Source of the DNA: Shewanella sp. SNU WT4
GTDB taxonomy: Bacteria > Pseudomonadota > Gammaproteobacteria > Enterobacterales > Shewanellaceae
NCBI RefSeq assembly: GCF_006494715.1
Contig: NZ_CP041151.1
Location: forward strand, 3,782,001 to 3,846,000
Direction of reading: 5' to 3'
Length of the DNA: 64,000 bases
A program made the position numbers and the translations under genes. The notes beneath the pieces were generated by a model, which saw only the letters and a list, made by a program, of their open reading frames with translations, had not been told where the DNA came from and did no database searches. Below are positions 9,395 through 18,876 of the stretch, one piece after another. The first letter of the stretch is position 1, and each line of letters opens with the position of its first letter.

Positions 9395-11377
9395 ATGTTG
9401 AAAAAATTGCCTAGCTGGCTTCTGCCACTCACCTTACTTGGCGCTCCCATCAGTGTTTATGCGGCATCTGACTCTGGAGTGTCTATCGATGACTTTGCTA
9501 AACACAGCATGTTTAGCAATGTTAAAATTTCCCCTTCCGGCGAATTTTTAGCAGCCACTTACCCTTATAAAGAGCATAAGCGTTTGGCCATTATTAATAA
9601 TGCCAATCAAAAAATTATCTGTAATTTTGTGTTCAAATCCGATGAATCTGTGATGGAATTTTGGTGGGCTAACCCTGAGCGGATATTAATGACGATTTCC
9701 AAACAATCGGACCAATATGCCTCGCCGTTCTGGACGGGTGAGTTGTTTGCTGGCAATGCCGATTGCAGTGAGCGCATTCAATTATTTGGCGCGCGCAACA
9801 ACGATGGCGCAGCCGCAAATATCGAAAGCCTACTGTCTGATGACCCTAAACATATTCTAATTTCATCCAATCTTGATAAAAAACAATATAGCAATCTCTA
9901 TAAGCTCAATATCTATAACGGCAAGCGCAGTTTAGTCGAAAAGGCTGAGCACGAAAATGCAGCCATTACCTTAGATAACAAAGATGTATGGCGCGCATCG
10001 CAATCAAGTAAGACTGAACGCAAAGGACTGCAAAGCGCAGAAGCCTCAGGCGAAATGATTACCTATTTACGCGCCGATACCGCCTCCCCCTGGCAAGCGG
10101 TATCCATAGTCGATATGACACGTCAAAGTGCCAAAGGCGCCACCAGCATCATAGGTTTTAGCGCTGATAATCAATACATGTTTACCAGCGATAATACCGA
10201 GGCCAGCACTGACGGAATTTATCGAATTAAACTCGCCGATGGCAAGCGTGAACTCATGTATCGCCATGATACAGTTGATGCCTTCCCTTTTATCAATACC
10301 TATTACAGTGACGAGGGTAAGCGTATTCGTGAACCCATAGGCGCTGTTGTGTACGACGGCATTCCTAAGGTCATTTTCTTTGATGAAAATAGCGAGTTCG
10401 CTAAAGATTACCGCGCGTTAGAACAAGCCTTTGCAGGTAATTTTATCAAGATCACCTCAACGACTAGCGACAACCAAAAATGGTTGATTTCTGCCAGTTC
10501 AGATGTCAACCCGGGTAAGTTTTACTTGTTTGATAAAGCCAATAATAAGGTTTCATTCTTATCGGCATCACGCCCATGGATAGATGAAGCTAAGATGGCA
10601 AACATGCAGCCTATCAGCTTTAAAACCCGTGATGGCATAGAGCTACATGGCTACTTAACTACCCCCAAAGGCAGTGACGGTAAAAATATGCCTTTGATCG
10701 TCCATCCTCACGGCGGTCCTCACGGTCCACGCGACTATTGGGGCTTTAATGATGAAGTTCAGTTTTATGCCAGCCAAGGCTATAGCGTATTGCAAATCAA
10801 CTTCCGCGGTTCTGGTGGCTATGGCCGCGAATTTGAAGATAGTGGTTATGGCCAATGGGGCGGAGCTATGCAAGATGACCTAACCGATGGCACCTTGTGG
10901 GCGATAACACAAGGCTATGCCAATAAAGATAAAATCTGTATTTCTGGCGCCAGTTATGGCGGCTATGCCTCATTAATGGGAGTCGTTAAAGAGCCAGATC
11001 TGTATAAGTGCGCTATCGGTTATGTTGGTGTGTACGATTTACCTTTGATGTTTGAAAAGGGCAATGTGGCTGAACGCTTAGGTTGGGGAAAACGCTATAT
11101 GGAACAAGCCTTTGGTGGTTCAGAGTCAGAGATGAAACGCCACTCACCCGCCCATAATGCTGACAAGATAAAAGCGGGAGTCATGATAGTGCATGGCGGC
11201 CGTGACGAGCAGGCTCATTATGAAAATGCCTATGTGATGCGCGACGCCTTAAAGAAGGTCGGTAAAGATCCTGTCTGGGTGTGGAAAGAAACCGAAGGCC
11301 ATGGTTTTTATGATGAAGACAACCGCAAAGATTTGTACATTCAAATGCAAAGCTTTTTGGGAAAATATCTGAATTAA
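9395..11377 (+). CDS. Exported prolyl oligopeptidase-family (S9) peptidase
   Basis: A 660-residue secreted or periplasmic serine peptidase. The ATG at 9395 is chosen over the one at 9383 because GAGG lies 6 bp upstream of it and it yields a clean signal peptide ending SVYA. The N-terminal half is a beta-propeller-like region. The C-terminal alpha/beta-hydrolase has the nucleophile motif GASYGG (S520), an Asp in HGGRDEQ and a His in TEGHGFY, the triad of acylaminoacyl-peptidase/prolyl oligopeptidase enzymes. It diverges from a TonB receptor with a 176-bp shared control region, so the pair may hydrolyse and import peptides. A terminator follows. Confidence 0.9.
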   Translation: MLKKLPSWLLPLTLLGAPISVYAASDSGVSIDDFAKHSMFSNVKISPSGEFLAATYPYKEHKRLAIINNANQKIICNFVFKSDESVMEFWWANPERILMTISKQSDQYASPFWTGELFAGNADCSERIQLFGARNNDGAAANIESLLSDDPKHILISSNLDKKQYSNLYKLNIYNGKRSLVEKAEHENAAITLDNKDVWRASQSSKTERKGLQSAEASGEMITYLRADTASPWQAVSIVDMTRQSAKGATSIIGFSADNQYMFTSDNTEASTDGIYRIKLADGKRELMYRHDTVDAFPFINTYYSDEGKRIREPIGAVVYDGIPKVIFFDENSEFAKDYRALEQAFAGNFIKITSTTSDNQKWLISASSDVNPGKFYLFDKANNKVSFLSASRPWIDEAKMANMQPISFKTRDGIELHGYLTTPKGSDGKNMPLIVHPHGGPHGPRDYWGFNDEVQFYASQGYSVLQINFRGSGGYGREFEDSGYGQWGGAMQDDLTDGTLWAITQGYANKDKICISGASYGGYASLMGVVKEPDLYKCAIGYVGVYDLPLMFEKGNVAERLGWGKRYMEQAFGGSESEMKRHSPAHNADKIKAGVMIVHGGRDEQAHYENAYVMRDALKKVGKDPVWVWKETEGHGFYDEDNRKDLYIQMQSFLGKYLN

Positions 11378-11390
11378 TTGAGCTAAGATC

Positions 11391-11422
11391 AAACACCGCG
11401 ATGTTTATCGCGGTGTTTTTTT
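11391..11422. terminator. Bidirectional rho-independent terminator
   Basis: An 11-bp perfect stem (AAACACCGCGA / TCGCGGTGTTT) with a 6-nt loop and a T run, between the S9 peptidase and asnC 3' ends. Confidence 0.9.
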
Positions 11423-11430
11423 AAAGGCAT

Positions 11431-11904
11431 TTAGGTAGGTTTTACCGCACGGCTGATAGGGTTTTGCAGACTGATTAAGGTTTCTGTCGATTGTATTTCA
11501 TCAATGGACTGAATGCGGTTAATCAATACATGTTGCAAGCCATCAATCGACTGACACATGACTTTGACGAAAATACTGTAATGACCTGTGGTGTAATACG
11601 CTTCAACCACTTCTTCTAAGGCATTAAGCTTGGCAATCGCAGCGGGATAATCCCCGGCACTCTTTAAATTAATACCAATAAAACAGCAAACATCGTATCC
11701 CAGTGCTTTAGGATTCACTGAGATTTGCGCGCCGGTAATGATACCTGCTTGGCGCATTTTCTCGACCCGTACATGAATAGTGCCAGCGCTAACGCCAAAG
11801 CGCTTAGCTAATTCAGCAAAAGGGCTGCGCGCATCTTGCATCAAGGCTTCTAGAATTTGATTATCTAGCTGGTCGCGTTGAAATGAGTGATCAATAGTAT
11901 TCAT
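11431..11904 (-). CDS. asnC: Lrp/AsnC-family transcriptional regulator AsnC
   Basis: A 157-residue regulator with an N-terminal winged helix-turn-helix (about 10-60; ELAKRFGVSAGTIHVRVEKM is nearly identical to E. coli AsnC) and a C-terminal RAM ligand-binding domain (about 70-145). It binds asparagine and typically controls asnA. Resemblance to E. coli AsnC is high over the whole length, including YYTTGHYSIFVKVMC and EIQSTETLISLQNP. asnA is not adjacent in this window. A 59-bp gap separates it from rluA, which lies downstream in the same direction. Confidence 0.95.
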   Translation of the reverse strand: MNTIDHSFQRDQLDNQILEALMQDARSPFAELAKRFGVSAGTIHVRVEKMRQAGIITGAQISVNPKALGYDVCCFIGINLKSAGDYPAAIAKLNALEEVVEAYYTTGHYSIFVKVMCQSIDGLQHVLINRIQSIDEIQSTETLISLQNPISRAVKPT

Positions 11905-11963
11905 AGGGATTATTGATTTTCTTCTAATGTTTTTGTAGGGATATTACGAATTTAACAACCCTA

Positions 11964-12641
11964 TTATTGATCAGCTTCAGCTTCCATAAAAGGGGCCGCT
12001 GCCGTAAAAGTTAGGACCTCACCTGAATAAGGGTGAGTTATCTGCAGTTCTGCCGCGTGCAATAACAACCTTGGCGCCAAGCGTTTTGCTAGCGGATCGG
12101 CATAAAAATTATCCCCAAGGATAGGGTGACCTATGGCCATCATATGCACCCGCAGTTGATGTGAGCGGCCTGTTATCGGCGTAAGCTTAACTAAGGTTGA
12201 GCGCTTGCCATAACTAATCACTTCATAATGGGTCAGGCTTGGTTTGCCTATCTTGTGATCAACCATTTGTTTAGGCCGATTTGGCCAATCACAAATCAGT
12301 GGATAATCAACGCTGCCTTGCGCTTGCTTCACGTGACCTGCCACCCGCGCATAATAGATTTTATGGGTTTCACGGTCGTGAAACTGCCGCTTTAATTCAA
12401 TTTCTGCGCTCCGGCGTAGCGCTAATACTATGATGCCAGAGGTTGCCATATCGAGACGATGCACCACTTGCGCATTGGGATGTTCAGCTAACACGCGGCT
12501 ATAAACACTGTCTTTATGGGCAAGCGCACGCCCAGGCACAGACAATAATCCTGACGGCTTATCGATAACTATGATGTCTTTGTCGCAGTGAACTTGAGAT
12601 AACCACGGGTCGGTCGGTGGGCAATAGATAAAATCCGGCAT
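11964..12641 (-). CDS. rluA: Dual-specificity tRNA/23S rRNA pseudouridine synthase RluA
   Basis: A 225-residue cytoplasmic enzyme making pseudouridine at 23S rRNA position 746 and tRNA position 32 in E. coli. The catalytic motif HRLDMATSG contains the essential Asp (about residue 84). KPSGLLSVPGR near the start, LICDWPNRPKQ in the middle and GRSHQLRVHM...GHPILGD near the C-terminus are RluA signatures. There is no S4 domain, as in the RluA subgroup. The size matches E. coli RluA (219). The start ATG at 12641 gives MPDFIYCPPTDPW, which aligns with the N-terminus of the E. coli protein. Confidence 0.95.
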   Translation of the reverse strand: MPDFIYCPPTDPWLSQVHCDKDIIVIDKPSGLLSVPGRALAHKDSVYSRVLAEHPNAQVVHRLDMATSGIIVLALRRSAEIELKRQFHDRETHKIYYARVAGHVKQAQGSVDYPLICDWPNRPKQMVDHKIGKPSLTHYEVISYGKRSTLVKLTPITGRSHQLRVHMMAIGHPILGDNFYADPLAKRLAPRLLLHAAELQITHPYSGEVLTFTAAAPFMEAEADQ

Positions 12642-12754
12642 AACTATACTCTGGCAAATAAGGCGGCGTCACGATACCCGCAGGACAAGCGAGTCGCAAG
12701 CAAAAGCTCGAAATTATCCGCTTAAGCTACACACAAGTCCCCGAGTCTAACCAA

Positions 12755-13060
12755 TTACCAACCGCGTCCCGACATTTGCATGATGGCAAAAATCCAAATC
12801 ACAAACGCCAAGGGTAAGTGCACTAAGGCATAAAAGGCCTGATCTAAGCGCTTAATTCCGGGCGAAAGCAAAATTAAGTAACCATGGCCCAGCACACTCA
12901 CGGCAAAGGTGGCAAATAACGGGTACAGATACCAAGCAAAGGCCCCAGCCTCAGCCACAGATAACCATTGCCATACTGGGGTCAGTAACGCCCAAACCAC
13001 CATGAATAGGCTGCACAAGGGCGGAACAGCTAGGCGGTAACTTTCAGGATAAGGATTCAT
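12755..13060 (-). CDS. Small integral membrane protein of unknown function
   Basis: About 101 residues from the ATG at 13060 (MNPYPESYRL); in-frame ATG at 13072 and TTG at 13081 are alternatives, and no strong Shine-Dalgarno decides between them. Three to four hydrophobic segments are visible (about 10-32, 42-62 and 75-97). I do not recognise a family. It diverges from the large subtilase gene with about 180 bp between them. Confidence is moderate that it is real: the hydrophobic pattern is consistent and no other gene occupies the strand. Confidence 0.6.
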   Translation of the reverse strand: MNPYPESYRLAVPPLCSLFMVVWALLTPVWQWLSVAEAGAFAWYLYPLFATFAVSVLGHGYLILLSPGIKRLDQAFYALVHLPLAFVIWIFAIMQMSGRGW

Positions 13061-13243
13061 AATGATGCCCATGGTTAGCAATGATGATAAATACCCCAGA
13101 GTGGAACGAAACCATTAAAAACACAACATAATTAACCATTCATTCACTTTTGTTGTTGCCCGATAATCCTCGCAAGTGTCCAGTTCTCTCCTAGAATTAA
13201 ATCAAAGGAATGCAGTTGATATTAACAGGGTGAAATAACGACT

Positions 13244-16200
13244 ATGGCGAGATTAATAAGCAAGGCGACACTAAGTAAGCGCAGCCGATTCGCCTTAGGA
13301 TTATCGGCCATAATCATGACCCATAACGCCTTAACGCCTAATGCATTGGCTAATGATGCATTAGCCAATAGTGATAATGCCGCGCCCACTTATCTTGAAA
13401 GCGCCCCTGAAATATATCGCTTTTATGCCAAGCCACTCGCCAACAAAACCGCTGTGCAGACAAGTATTGCTGCCGATGTATCTACGCCGATTAAACCCTC
13501 CTATATTGTTGAGCTCACTGCCAAGCCAATGGCGATGCACGATAGCTTTAGGCAATCAAAAAGAGGTTACATCCAATCTGGCGGTATATCTTCACGCACT
13601 ACCCTTCAAGTTCAGGCTCAAGCTCAAATTCAAGCAAATGCATTAGCACTGCAGCAAATTAACCAGCAACAGCAAAGTGTTATCAAGCAAATCCTTGGTA
13701 GCAAGGCGATGATTGAGCAGCAATATCACACGCTATTTAATGGCTTTAGCGCCCAATTATCAGTAAAAGAAGTCAATGCGTTACGCCAACATAGCGCTGT
13801 TAAAGCGGTTTATCCGGTGCGTTACTATCGCCAGTCCATGGATGCCGCTAATACCTTGATGAGTAGTCAATCCTTGTGGCAATTAGTCGGTGGCCAAAGC
13901 CGCGCGGCTGAAGGCATTAAGATTGCGATTATCGATAGCGGTATTACCCCTGAGCACCCGATGTTTTCTGGCACAGGGTTTAGCCCAAGTAGCCCTGCCA
14001 GCAATGATTACTGCAAAGCTAATCCTAACTTTTGTAATAACAAGATTACTGTCGCGCGCTGGTATCAACCTGACTTTAGTCTTTGCGCCGATGAACACTT
14101 AAGCCCAAGGGATTACAACGGCCATGGCACTCATGTGGCAGGCATAGCCGCCGGCAATCTAGTCAGCACCACGATTAGCGCTGACACCATTAGTTTATCT
14201 GGGGTCGCGCCTGGCGCTAGCCTCATGATTTACAAAGCCTTATTTAGCGGTGATGACTGCCAAGGTGCCATAGGTTCAGACACTATGCTGCTCGCGGCAT
14301 TAGAGGATGCTGTCAATGATGGCAGTGATGTGATTAATAATTCTTGGGGCGGCGCGCCGGGAGAAGATCCTAATTCCAGCCCATATCAAAGCGTATTTCG
14401 CGCCGCGGAAGCGGCCGGTATTTTAATGGTAAGCGCTGCCGGTAACGATGGCACTATGGGCGCGAGTTCTATTAGTTGCCCAGCCTGCGTTGATGCGGGC
14501 TTAGCTGTGGCTAATACCAGCACAGGTAAAATCACCGCCCATTTACTGACGACTAACGGCAGAGAGCTTGCGGCCGTTGCTGGCGATGGCCCCATATTAA
14601 GCGCTAACCTTAATGCGCCGCTAATTCATGCCAGCGCCATCAGTGCCAATAATCGCGATGCTTGCAAGCCATTTGCGGCAGCAAGTTTTAATCAAGCCAT
14701 AGTACTGGTTGAGCGCGGCACTTGTACCTTTGAGCAAAAAGCGGCCAATGTCAGTGCCGCTGGCGCGCGCATGCTATTAACTTATAACAATGTTAACAGT
14801 GCGCCCTTTACCATGTTTATGCCCCAAGCCAGTATCCCTGGTTTTATGGTATCGGCGCTTGATGGCCAATGGTTAGAGAGCAATCACACCTCAGGCAGCG
14901 CGGTCAGCATTCGCGCTAATTCGCAGCAACTTATCCAAGCAGAATTTGCTGATCAAGTGAATATTGATAGCGGTCAGGGCCCAGTCATAGGTCTTAACGC
15001 ATTAAAACCAGAGCTTAGCGCGCCCGGTACGGATATTTTATCGGCCAATGAAGCGAGTGACTTTATTGAATTTACCGGTACTAGCATGGCGAGCCCACAA
15101 GTGGCTGGCGCTGGCGCCTTATTGATGGCGCGCTACCCGCAATTAAGCGTTAGCGCGATAAAAAGTATATTGGTTTCTAGCAGTAAATTTAGCGGATTAA
15201 CCAGCGCCGATGGCAGCGATGTCACGCCCTTTGTTACTGGTGCAGGTCGCCTAGCTCTAGATAATGCCGCAAGCGCCCCTTTAAGTTTTGCAAGCTTAGC
15301 CATCATCAATGATGAGTGCACTTTTGACTGCGCCGCTAGCCTCACAATCTATAACCATAGCGCAACCGCGAGTAGCGTTAGTATCAGTAGCATCAGCAAT
15401 CAACTGACTATCACACCTACCGCGACTAACATCACAGTTTCCCCCAATAGTAGTTATGAATTAGCGTTTAATGTCAGTACCTTAGAGGTCAGCAATAGTA
15501 ACTGGCAATTTGGCCGGCTATTATTTACGCCAAATACGGGAGCAACGCAGCAATTACCACTCTTGCTTAAGTTTGGTAAAAATTCGCGCCCAGAAATACT
15601 CAGCTTTAGCAGCAATACAGCCACTCTTACCCCAGATGGCAGCGCCCGATTACGCTGGCAAGTCACTAATTTATTAGCTGCCAGCAATGTGACGTTAACG
15701 GCAGAGGCGCCCGCGAATCTTGTCTTTGATAGCCAAAGCGCGGCCATAAACTTACAAGATGGCCAAACTGACAATTTTAACGTCAGTGAGCGCTCCTTAA
15801 GTTGGCAGGGGCAATTAAGTAGTGGTGCGCTCGCTATTAGTCCTGCTGCCATGAGTTTGCCAAGTATCAGCGGCACAGTCGCGCCGCTGTCTTGCACTGG
15901 CAGTTGCGATGATGTGAGTTTCACCCTAACGACACCAAGCTTTAACTATCAAGGTGTTAACTATCAAGCCATCTCAGTATCTGATAACGGATTTGTGGTA
16001 CCTGGCGATCACAACCTAAGCCATGACACCACCAACCAAGCCATACCTCAAGTGCAAACGCCCAATAATGTTATTGCCCCCTTCTGGACGGATTTTGATT
16101 TACAGGGATCTGCGGAAACCAGTGGCGGTAACATTTATAGCCGCACTATGACGTTTGCTGGCAATGATTATTTCGTGATTGAATGGGCAAATGCGGCGCT

Positions 16201-17203
16201 TTTTGACAATACCACTAACCAAACTTTTAGCTTTGCCCTCTGGCTTGGCTTAGGCGATCATCAACAAATTTATTTTAACTATATTAATGTCTCCAATGCG
16301 CCAAGTACGTTAACCATAGGCGCAGGAAATAGCCTCGGCACTCACGCAAGTCAGCAATATTATAATGGCGATGGCGTGTTACCCAATAATGGCGATGTGT
16401 GGGGACTCGCTTCTACCTCCCCAGGCGAACTGCAATTAAGTGTTGATGTCAGCCCCATCAATGTGGTGTTTCCAACGCCAGATACCGTCACGCTTAACGA
16501 AGATAGCTCGCTTGAATTTAATGTACTGACGAATGACAATCGCCTTGAGCAGCTACTGACAACCAAGCTTACTATTGGCAGTGATAACGCCACCGCCGTG
16601 CTGCCACTCGTTATAGTGCCAATGAGCACGTTTGAGCAAATTAGCATTAATAGTGCGCCAAGCCATGGCCAATTAAGTGTGATTAATGCAGGCACTGTGA
16701 GATACCAAGCGCAGGCCAATTACTTTGGCACCGACTCTTTTAGCTATATAGCAACCAACGCCAATAATGAGCCGAGCCAAGCCGTGACTGTGAATTTAGT
16801 GATTAACTCAGTCAATGATGCGCCAAGTGTTAACCCTGCGCCGTTAACGCAAACCGTCAATGCTGGCGCCAGTGTCACTATCAGTGCCAACGGCAGCGAT
16901 ATTGATGGCGATACACTCAGCTATCAATGGCAACAAGTATCAGGCTCGCAAGTGACTATTAATGTGGATGGCGCTGGCAAGCTAAGCTTTATCGCCCCAA
17001 GTTCTGGCCCGCTAAGCTTTGCGCTTAGCGCCAGTGACGGTAAGCAAAATTCGCCGCCAGTGACAGTTAGCATTAGTATCACGCCAGCGACTTCCCCACC
17101 GACTGATAATGGCGGAGGCGGAGGCGGTAGTATGGGGAGCGCCTTACTGCTGTTAGCCTGTTTATGGTTATTGAGGCAGATAAGATCGCCAGCCCTGCGC
17201 TAG
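13244..17203 (+). CDS. Large surface S8 (subtilisin-like) protease with GlyGly-CTERM anchor
   Basis: A 1319-residue exported protease. An N-terminal signal region is followed by a Q-rich propeptide/I9-like region (about 85-195). The S8 catalytic domain has D231 (IIDSGI), H294 (NGHGTHVAG) and S614 (GTSMASP), with a protease-associated (PA) domain inserted at about 470-545. C-terminal to it are Ig-like/beta-sandwich segments and a cadherin-like repeat (about 1070-1190; LNEDSSLEFNVLTND is typical). Residues about 1285-1319 form a GlyGly-CTERM tail: a glycine run, a hydrophobic helix and basic residues, the sorting signal cut by rhombosortase. Secretion is probably by type II, followed by anchoring. 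Rhombosortase itself is not in the window. Confidence 0.93.
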   Translation: MARLISKATLSKRSRFALGLSAIIMTHNALTPNALANDALANSDNAAPTYLESAPEIYRFYAKPLANKTAVQTSIAADVSTPIKPSYIVELTAKPMAMHDSFRQSKRGYIQSGGISSRTTLQVQAQAQIQANALALQQINQQQQSVIKQILGSKAMIEQQYHTLFNGFSAQLSVKEVNALRQHSAVKAVYPVRYYRQSMDAANTLMSSQSLWQLVGGQSRAAEGIKIAIIDSGITPEHPMFSGTGFSPSSPASNDYCKANPNFCNNKITVARWYQPDFSLCADEHLSPRDYNGHGTHVAGIAAGNLVSTTISADTISLSGVAPGASLMIYKALFSGDDCQGAIGSDTMLLAALEDAVNDGSDVINNSWGGAPGEDPNSSPYQSVFRAAEAAGILMVSAAGNDGTMGASSISCPACVDAGLAVANTSTGKITAHLLTTNGRELAAVAGDGPILSANLNAPLIHASAISANNRDACKPFAAASFNQAIVLVERGTCTFEQKAANVSAAGARMLLTYNNVNSAPFTMFMPQASIPGFMVSALDGQWLESNHTSGSAVSIRANSQQLIQAEFADQVNIDSGQGPVIGLNALKPELSAPGTDILSANEASDFIEFTGTSMASPQVAGAGALLMARYPQLSVSAIKSILVSSSKFSGLTSADGSDVTPFVTGAGRLALDNAASAPLSFASLAIINDECTFDCAASLTIYNHSATASSVSISSISNQLTITPTATNITVSPNSSYELAFNVSTLEVSNSNWQFGRLLFTPNTGATQQLPLLLKFGKNSRPEILSFSSNTATLTPDGSARLRWQVTNLLAASNVTLTAEAPANLVFDSQSAAINLQDGQTDNFNVSERSLSWQGQLSSGALAISPAAMSLPSISGTVAPLSCTGSCDDVSFTLTTPSFNYQGVNYQAISVSDNGFVVPGDHNLSHDTTNQAIPQVQTPNNVIAPFWTDFDLQGSAETSGGNIYSRTMTFAGNDYFVIEWANAALFDNTTNQTFSFALWLGLGDHQQIYFNYINVSNAPSTLTIGAGNSLGTHASQQYYNGDGVLPNNGDVWGLASTSPGELQLSVDVSPINVVFPTPDTVTLNEDSSLEFNVLTNDNRLEQLLTTKLTIGSDNATAVLPLVIVPMSTFEQISINSAPSHGQLSVINAGTVRYQAQANYFGTDSFSYIATNANNEPSQAVTVNLVINSVNDAPSVNPAPLTQTVNAGASVTISANGSDIDGDTLSYQWQQVSGSQVTINVDGAGKLSFIAPSSGPLSFALSASDGKQNSPPVTVSISITPATSPPTDNGGGGGGSMGSALLLLACLWLLRQIRSPALR

Positions 17204-17292
17204 TTTGATGGGTGTTAATTTGATTGATAATGGTTGGCTTCTGGAAAGCTGGGGGTAAGCTTAAAAGTATGAACTTACGGTTTTAAAAGAAG

Positions 17293-17322
17293 CGCTTGGC
17301 TCAGTAATAACTGAGCCAAGCG
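17293..17322. terminator. Bidirectional terminator between the subtilase gene and lysC
   Basis: A perfect 12-bp stem (CGCTTGGCTCAG / CTGAGCCAAGCG) with a 6-nt loop in the convergent gap; on the minus strand CTTCTTTT follows. Confidence 0.85.
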
Positions 17323-17372
17323 AATTAACTAAAACGATATTCGCTAAATACTAAATACATTAAGTTTATATC

Positions 17373-18734
17373 TTAAGCCGCATCAAATAAGCGTTGATGC
17401 AAGGTCGCGACTAATTGCGGCACATCGGCCTCTGCCACTAACACACATAAGTTATGTGGACTCGCGCCTTGGCAAACCATGCGCACATTAATGTTTTCCA
17501 GCACCTCAAAAACCAATTTGCACACCCCAGGAGTTGTCGCAATACGATTACCGACAATCGCGACTAACGCTAACCCCTGCTCAACTTGCACCCGGCAATG
17601 CTGAGCTAATTCAGTGAGTAAATGATCGCTTAGCAAGCCTTCACCACTCGAATCTGAACCGGTTTTATCTAAGGTAAGTGCCACGTTCACTTCTGAAGTA
17701 GTAATTAAATCAACGCTTATCTTATGACGCGCTAAGGTCGCAAAGGTTTCAGCTAAGAAGCCTCGAGCATGCAACATTTGTAAACTATGCAAATTTAATA
17801 AGGTTTGATCGCGCCTTACCGCAATGGCGCGATACAAAGGCGGATTATCAATGCGATTGCGTATCCAAGTGCCACCGCGCTCTGGTTCACGACTTGAACC
17901 CACAAACACTTCAATACCGCGGCGCACCGCAGGTAAAATGGTGGCAGGATGGAGTACTTTGGCGCCAAACGTCGCCATTTCCGCCGCTTCATTAAAGCTG
18001 ATTTCAGCCAGCGGCTTGGCATTAGCCGCAAGCCTTGGGTCAGTGGTATAAATACCCGCAACATCGGTCCAAATTTCAACCGCGTTGGCACCTAAGGCTT
18101 CAGCTAATAACGCCGCTGAGTAATCACTGCCACCGCGACCTAAGGTAGTAGTCATGCCGTGATCATCACTGCCAATAAAGCCTTGAGTGACGACCACTTG
18201 CTTATCGAAAAGAGGCGCTAAATGTAATTGCGCCAACTGAGCTATCATATCAATTTGTGGCTCAGCGCGGCCAAAGTGACTGTCTGTGCGCAGAATTTGC
18301 CGCACATCGAAACTAATCGCATTTACGCCTAATTCTCTTAAGGTGGCGGCAAACAATTGTGATGAACACAATTCGCCGCACGCGAGCAACTCATCTTTAA
18401 GCGCTTTAGTGCTATCTATTAATAAGCGCTCGCTCAATACGGCAATGCGACTTAATAGACCATCGATAGCGGCGGCAACATCGTTGGGACGATGCAGCGC
18501 ATCTAAGATTTTATATTGAATGGCGGCGATATCTTTTAATAGCTTAAAGCGCTGCTCATCATCTGTCACAGTCGTTAATTCGACTAACAGATTAGTGACT
18601 CCCGCGGCCGCGCTCACCACCACTACACGGCGACTCGCATCATTTAAAATTATCTTGGCACTGAATGTTAAGGCATCGCTATTGGCAAGGGATGTGCCGC
18701 CAAACTTAGCGACTACTAGTTTATCGATAGACAT
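17373..18734 (-). CDS. lysC: Lysine-sensitive aspartokinase III
   Basis: A 453-residue kinase phosphorylating L-aspartate, the first step of lysine, threonine, methionine and diaminopimelate synthesis. The N-terminal amino-acid-kinase domain shows KFGGTSLA (about 9-16), GFIGSD and TTLGRGGSDYSAAL (about 195-208). The C-terminal ACT domains (about 315-450) include VEQGLALVAIVGN and the INVRMVCQGASPHNLCVLV segment, where lysine binds in LysC-type enzymes. The length matches E. coli LysC (449). GGAGGG lies 6 bp before the ATG. The 340-nt leader holds a lysine riboswitch, so the gene is controlled both allosterically and by RNA. Confidence 0.95.
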   Translation of the reverse strand: MSIDKLVVAKFGGTSLANSDALTFSAKIILNDASRRVVVVSAAAGVTNLLVELTTVTDDEQRFKLLKDIAAIQYKILDALHRPNDVAAAIDGLLSRIAVLSERLLIDSTKALKDELLACGELCSSQLFAATLRELGVNAISFDVRQILRTDSHFGRAEPQIDMIAQLAQLHLAPLFDKQVVVTQGFIGSDDHGMTTTLGRGGSDYSAALLAEALGANAVEIWTDVAGIYTTDPRLAANAKPLAEISFNEAAEMATFGAKVLHPATILPAVRRGIEVFVGSSREPERGGTWIRNRIDNPPLYRAIAVRRDQTLLNLHSLQMLHARGFLAETFATLARHKISVDLITTSEVNVALTLDKTGSDSSGEGLLSDHLLTELAQHCRVQVEQGLALVAIVGNRIATTPGVCKLVFEVLENINVRMVCQGASPHNLCVLVAEADVPQLVATLHQRLFDAA

Positions 18735-18790
18735 AAATCACCCTCCAACCTATGAGCGAGGATAGACAATATATTGAGATTGTTAGACAT
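18716..18790 (-). CDS. Possible 24-codon leader ORF overlapping the lysC start
   Basis: ATG at 18790 begins MSNNLNILSILAHRLEGDLC and ends at TAG (18716-18718), 19 bp inside lysC in another frame. GGAG sits 6 nt before this ATG and forms the 3' arm of a hairpin (18797-18820). It has no lysine codons, so it is not a classic attenuator peptide; if translated it would couple ribosome entry to lysC. This is inference from layout only. Confidence 0.3.
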   Translation of the reverse strand: MSNNLNILSILAHRLEGDLCLSIN

Positions 18791-18796
18791 AACACA

Positions 18797-18820
18797 CTCC
18801 GAACCCAAAAATGTTCGAAG
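18797..18820 (-). promoter_or_regulatory. Hairpin sequestering a Shine-Dalgarno in the lysC leader
   Basis: The minus-strand RNA CTTCGAAC-(8 nt)-GTTCGGAG forms an 8-bp stem with one G-U pair. The GGAG of the leader ORF lies in the 3' arm. It is a candidate expression platform of the upstream riboswitch. Confidence 0.45.
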
Positions 18821-18876
18821 AGCCTGGGGCGAAATGAGATCAACAGCCTGCCAAAGCAACAGAAGGAGATAATTGC

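Noticed and set aside
15454..15924. 156-codon antisense ORF inside the subtilase gene
   Set aside because: The repetitive Ser/Asn codons of the sense gene keep the opposite frame open; no start context.
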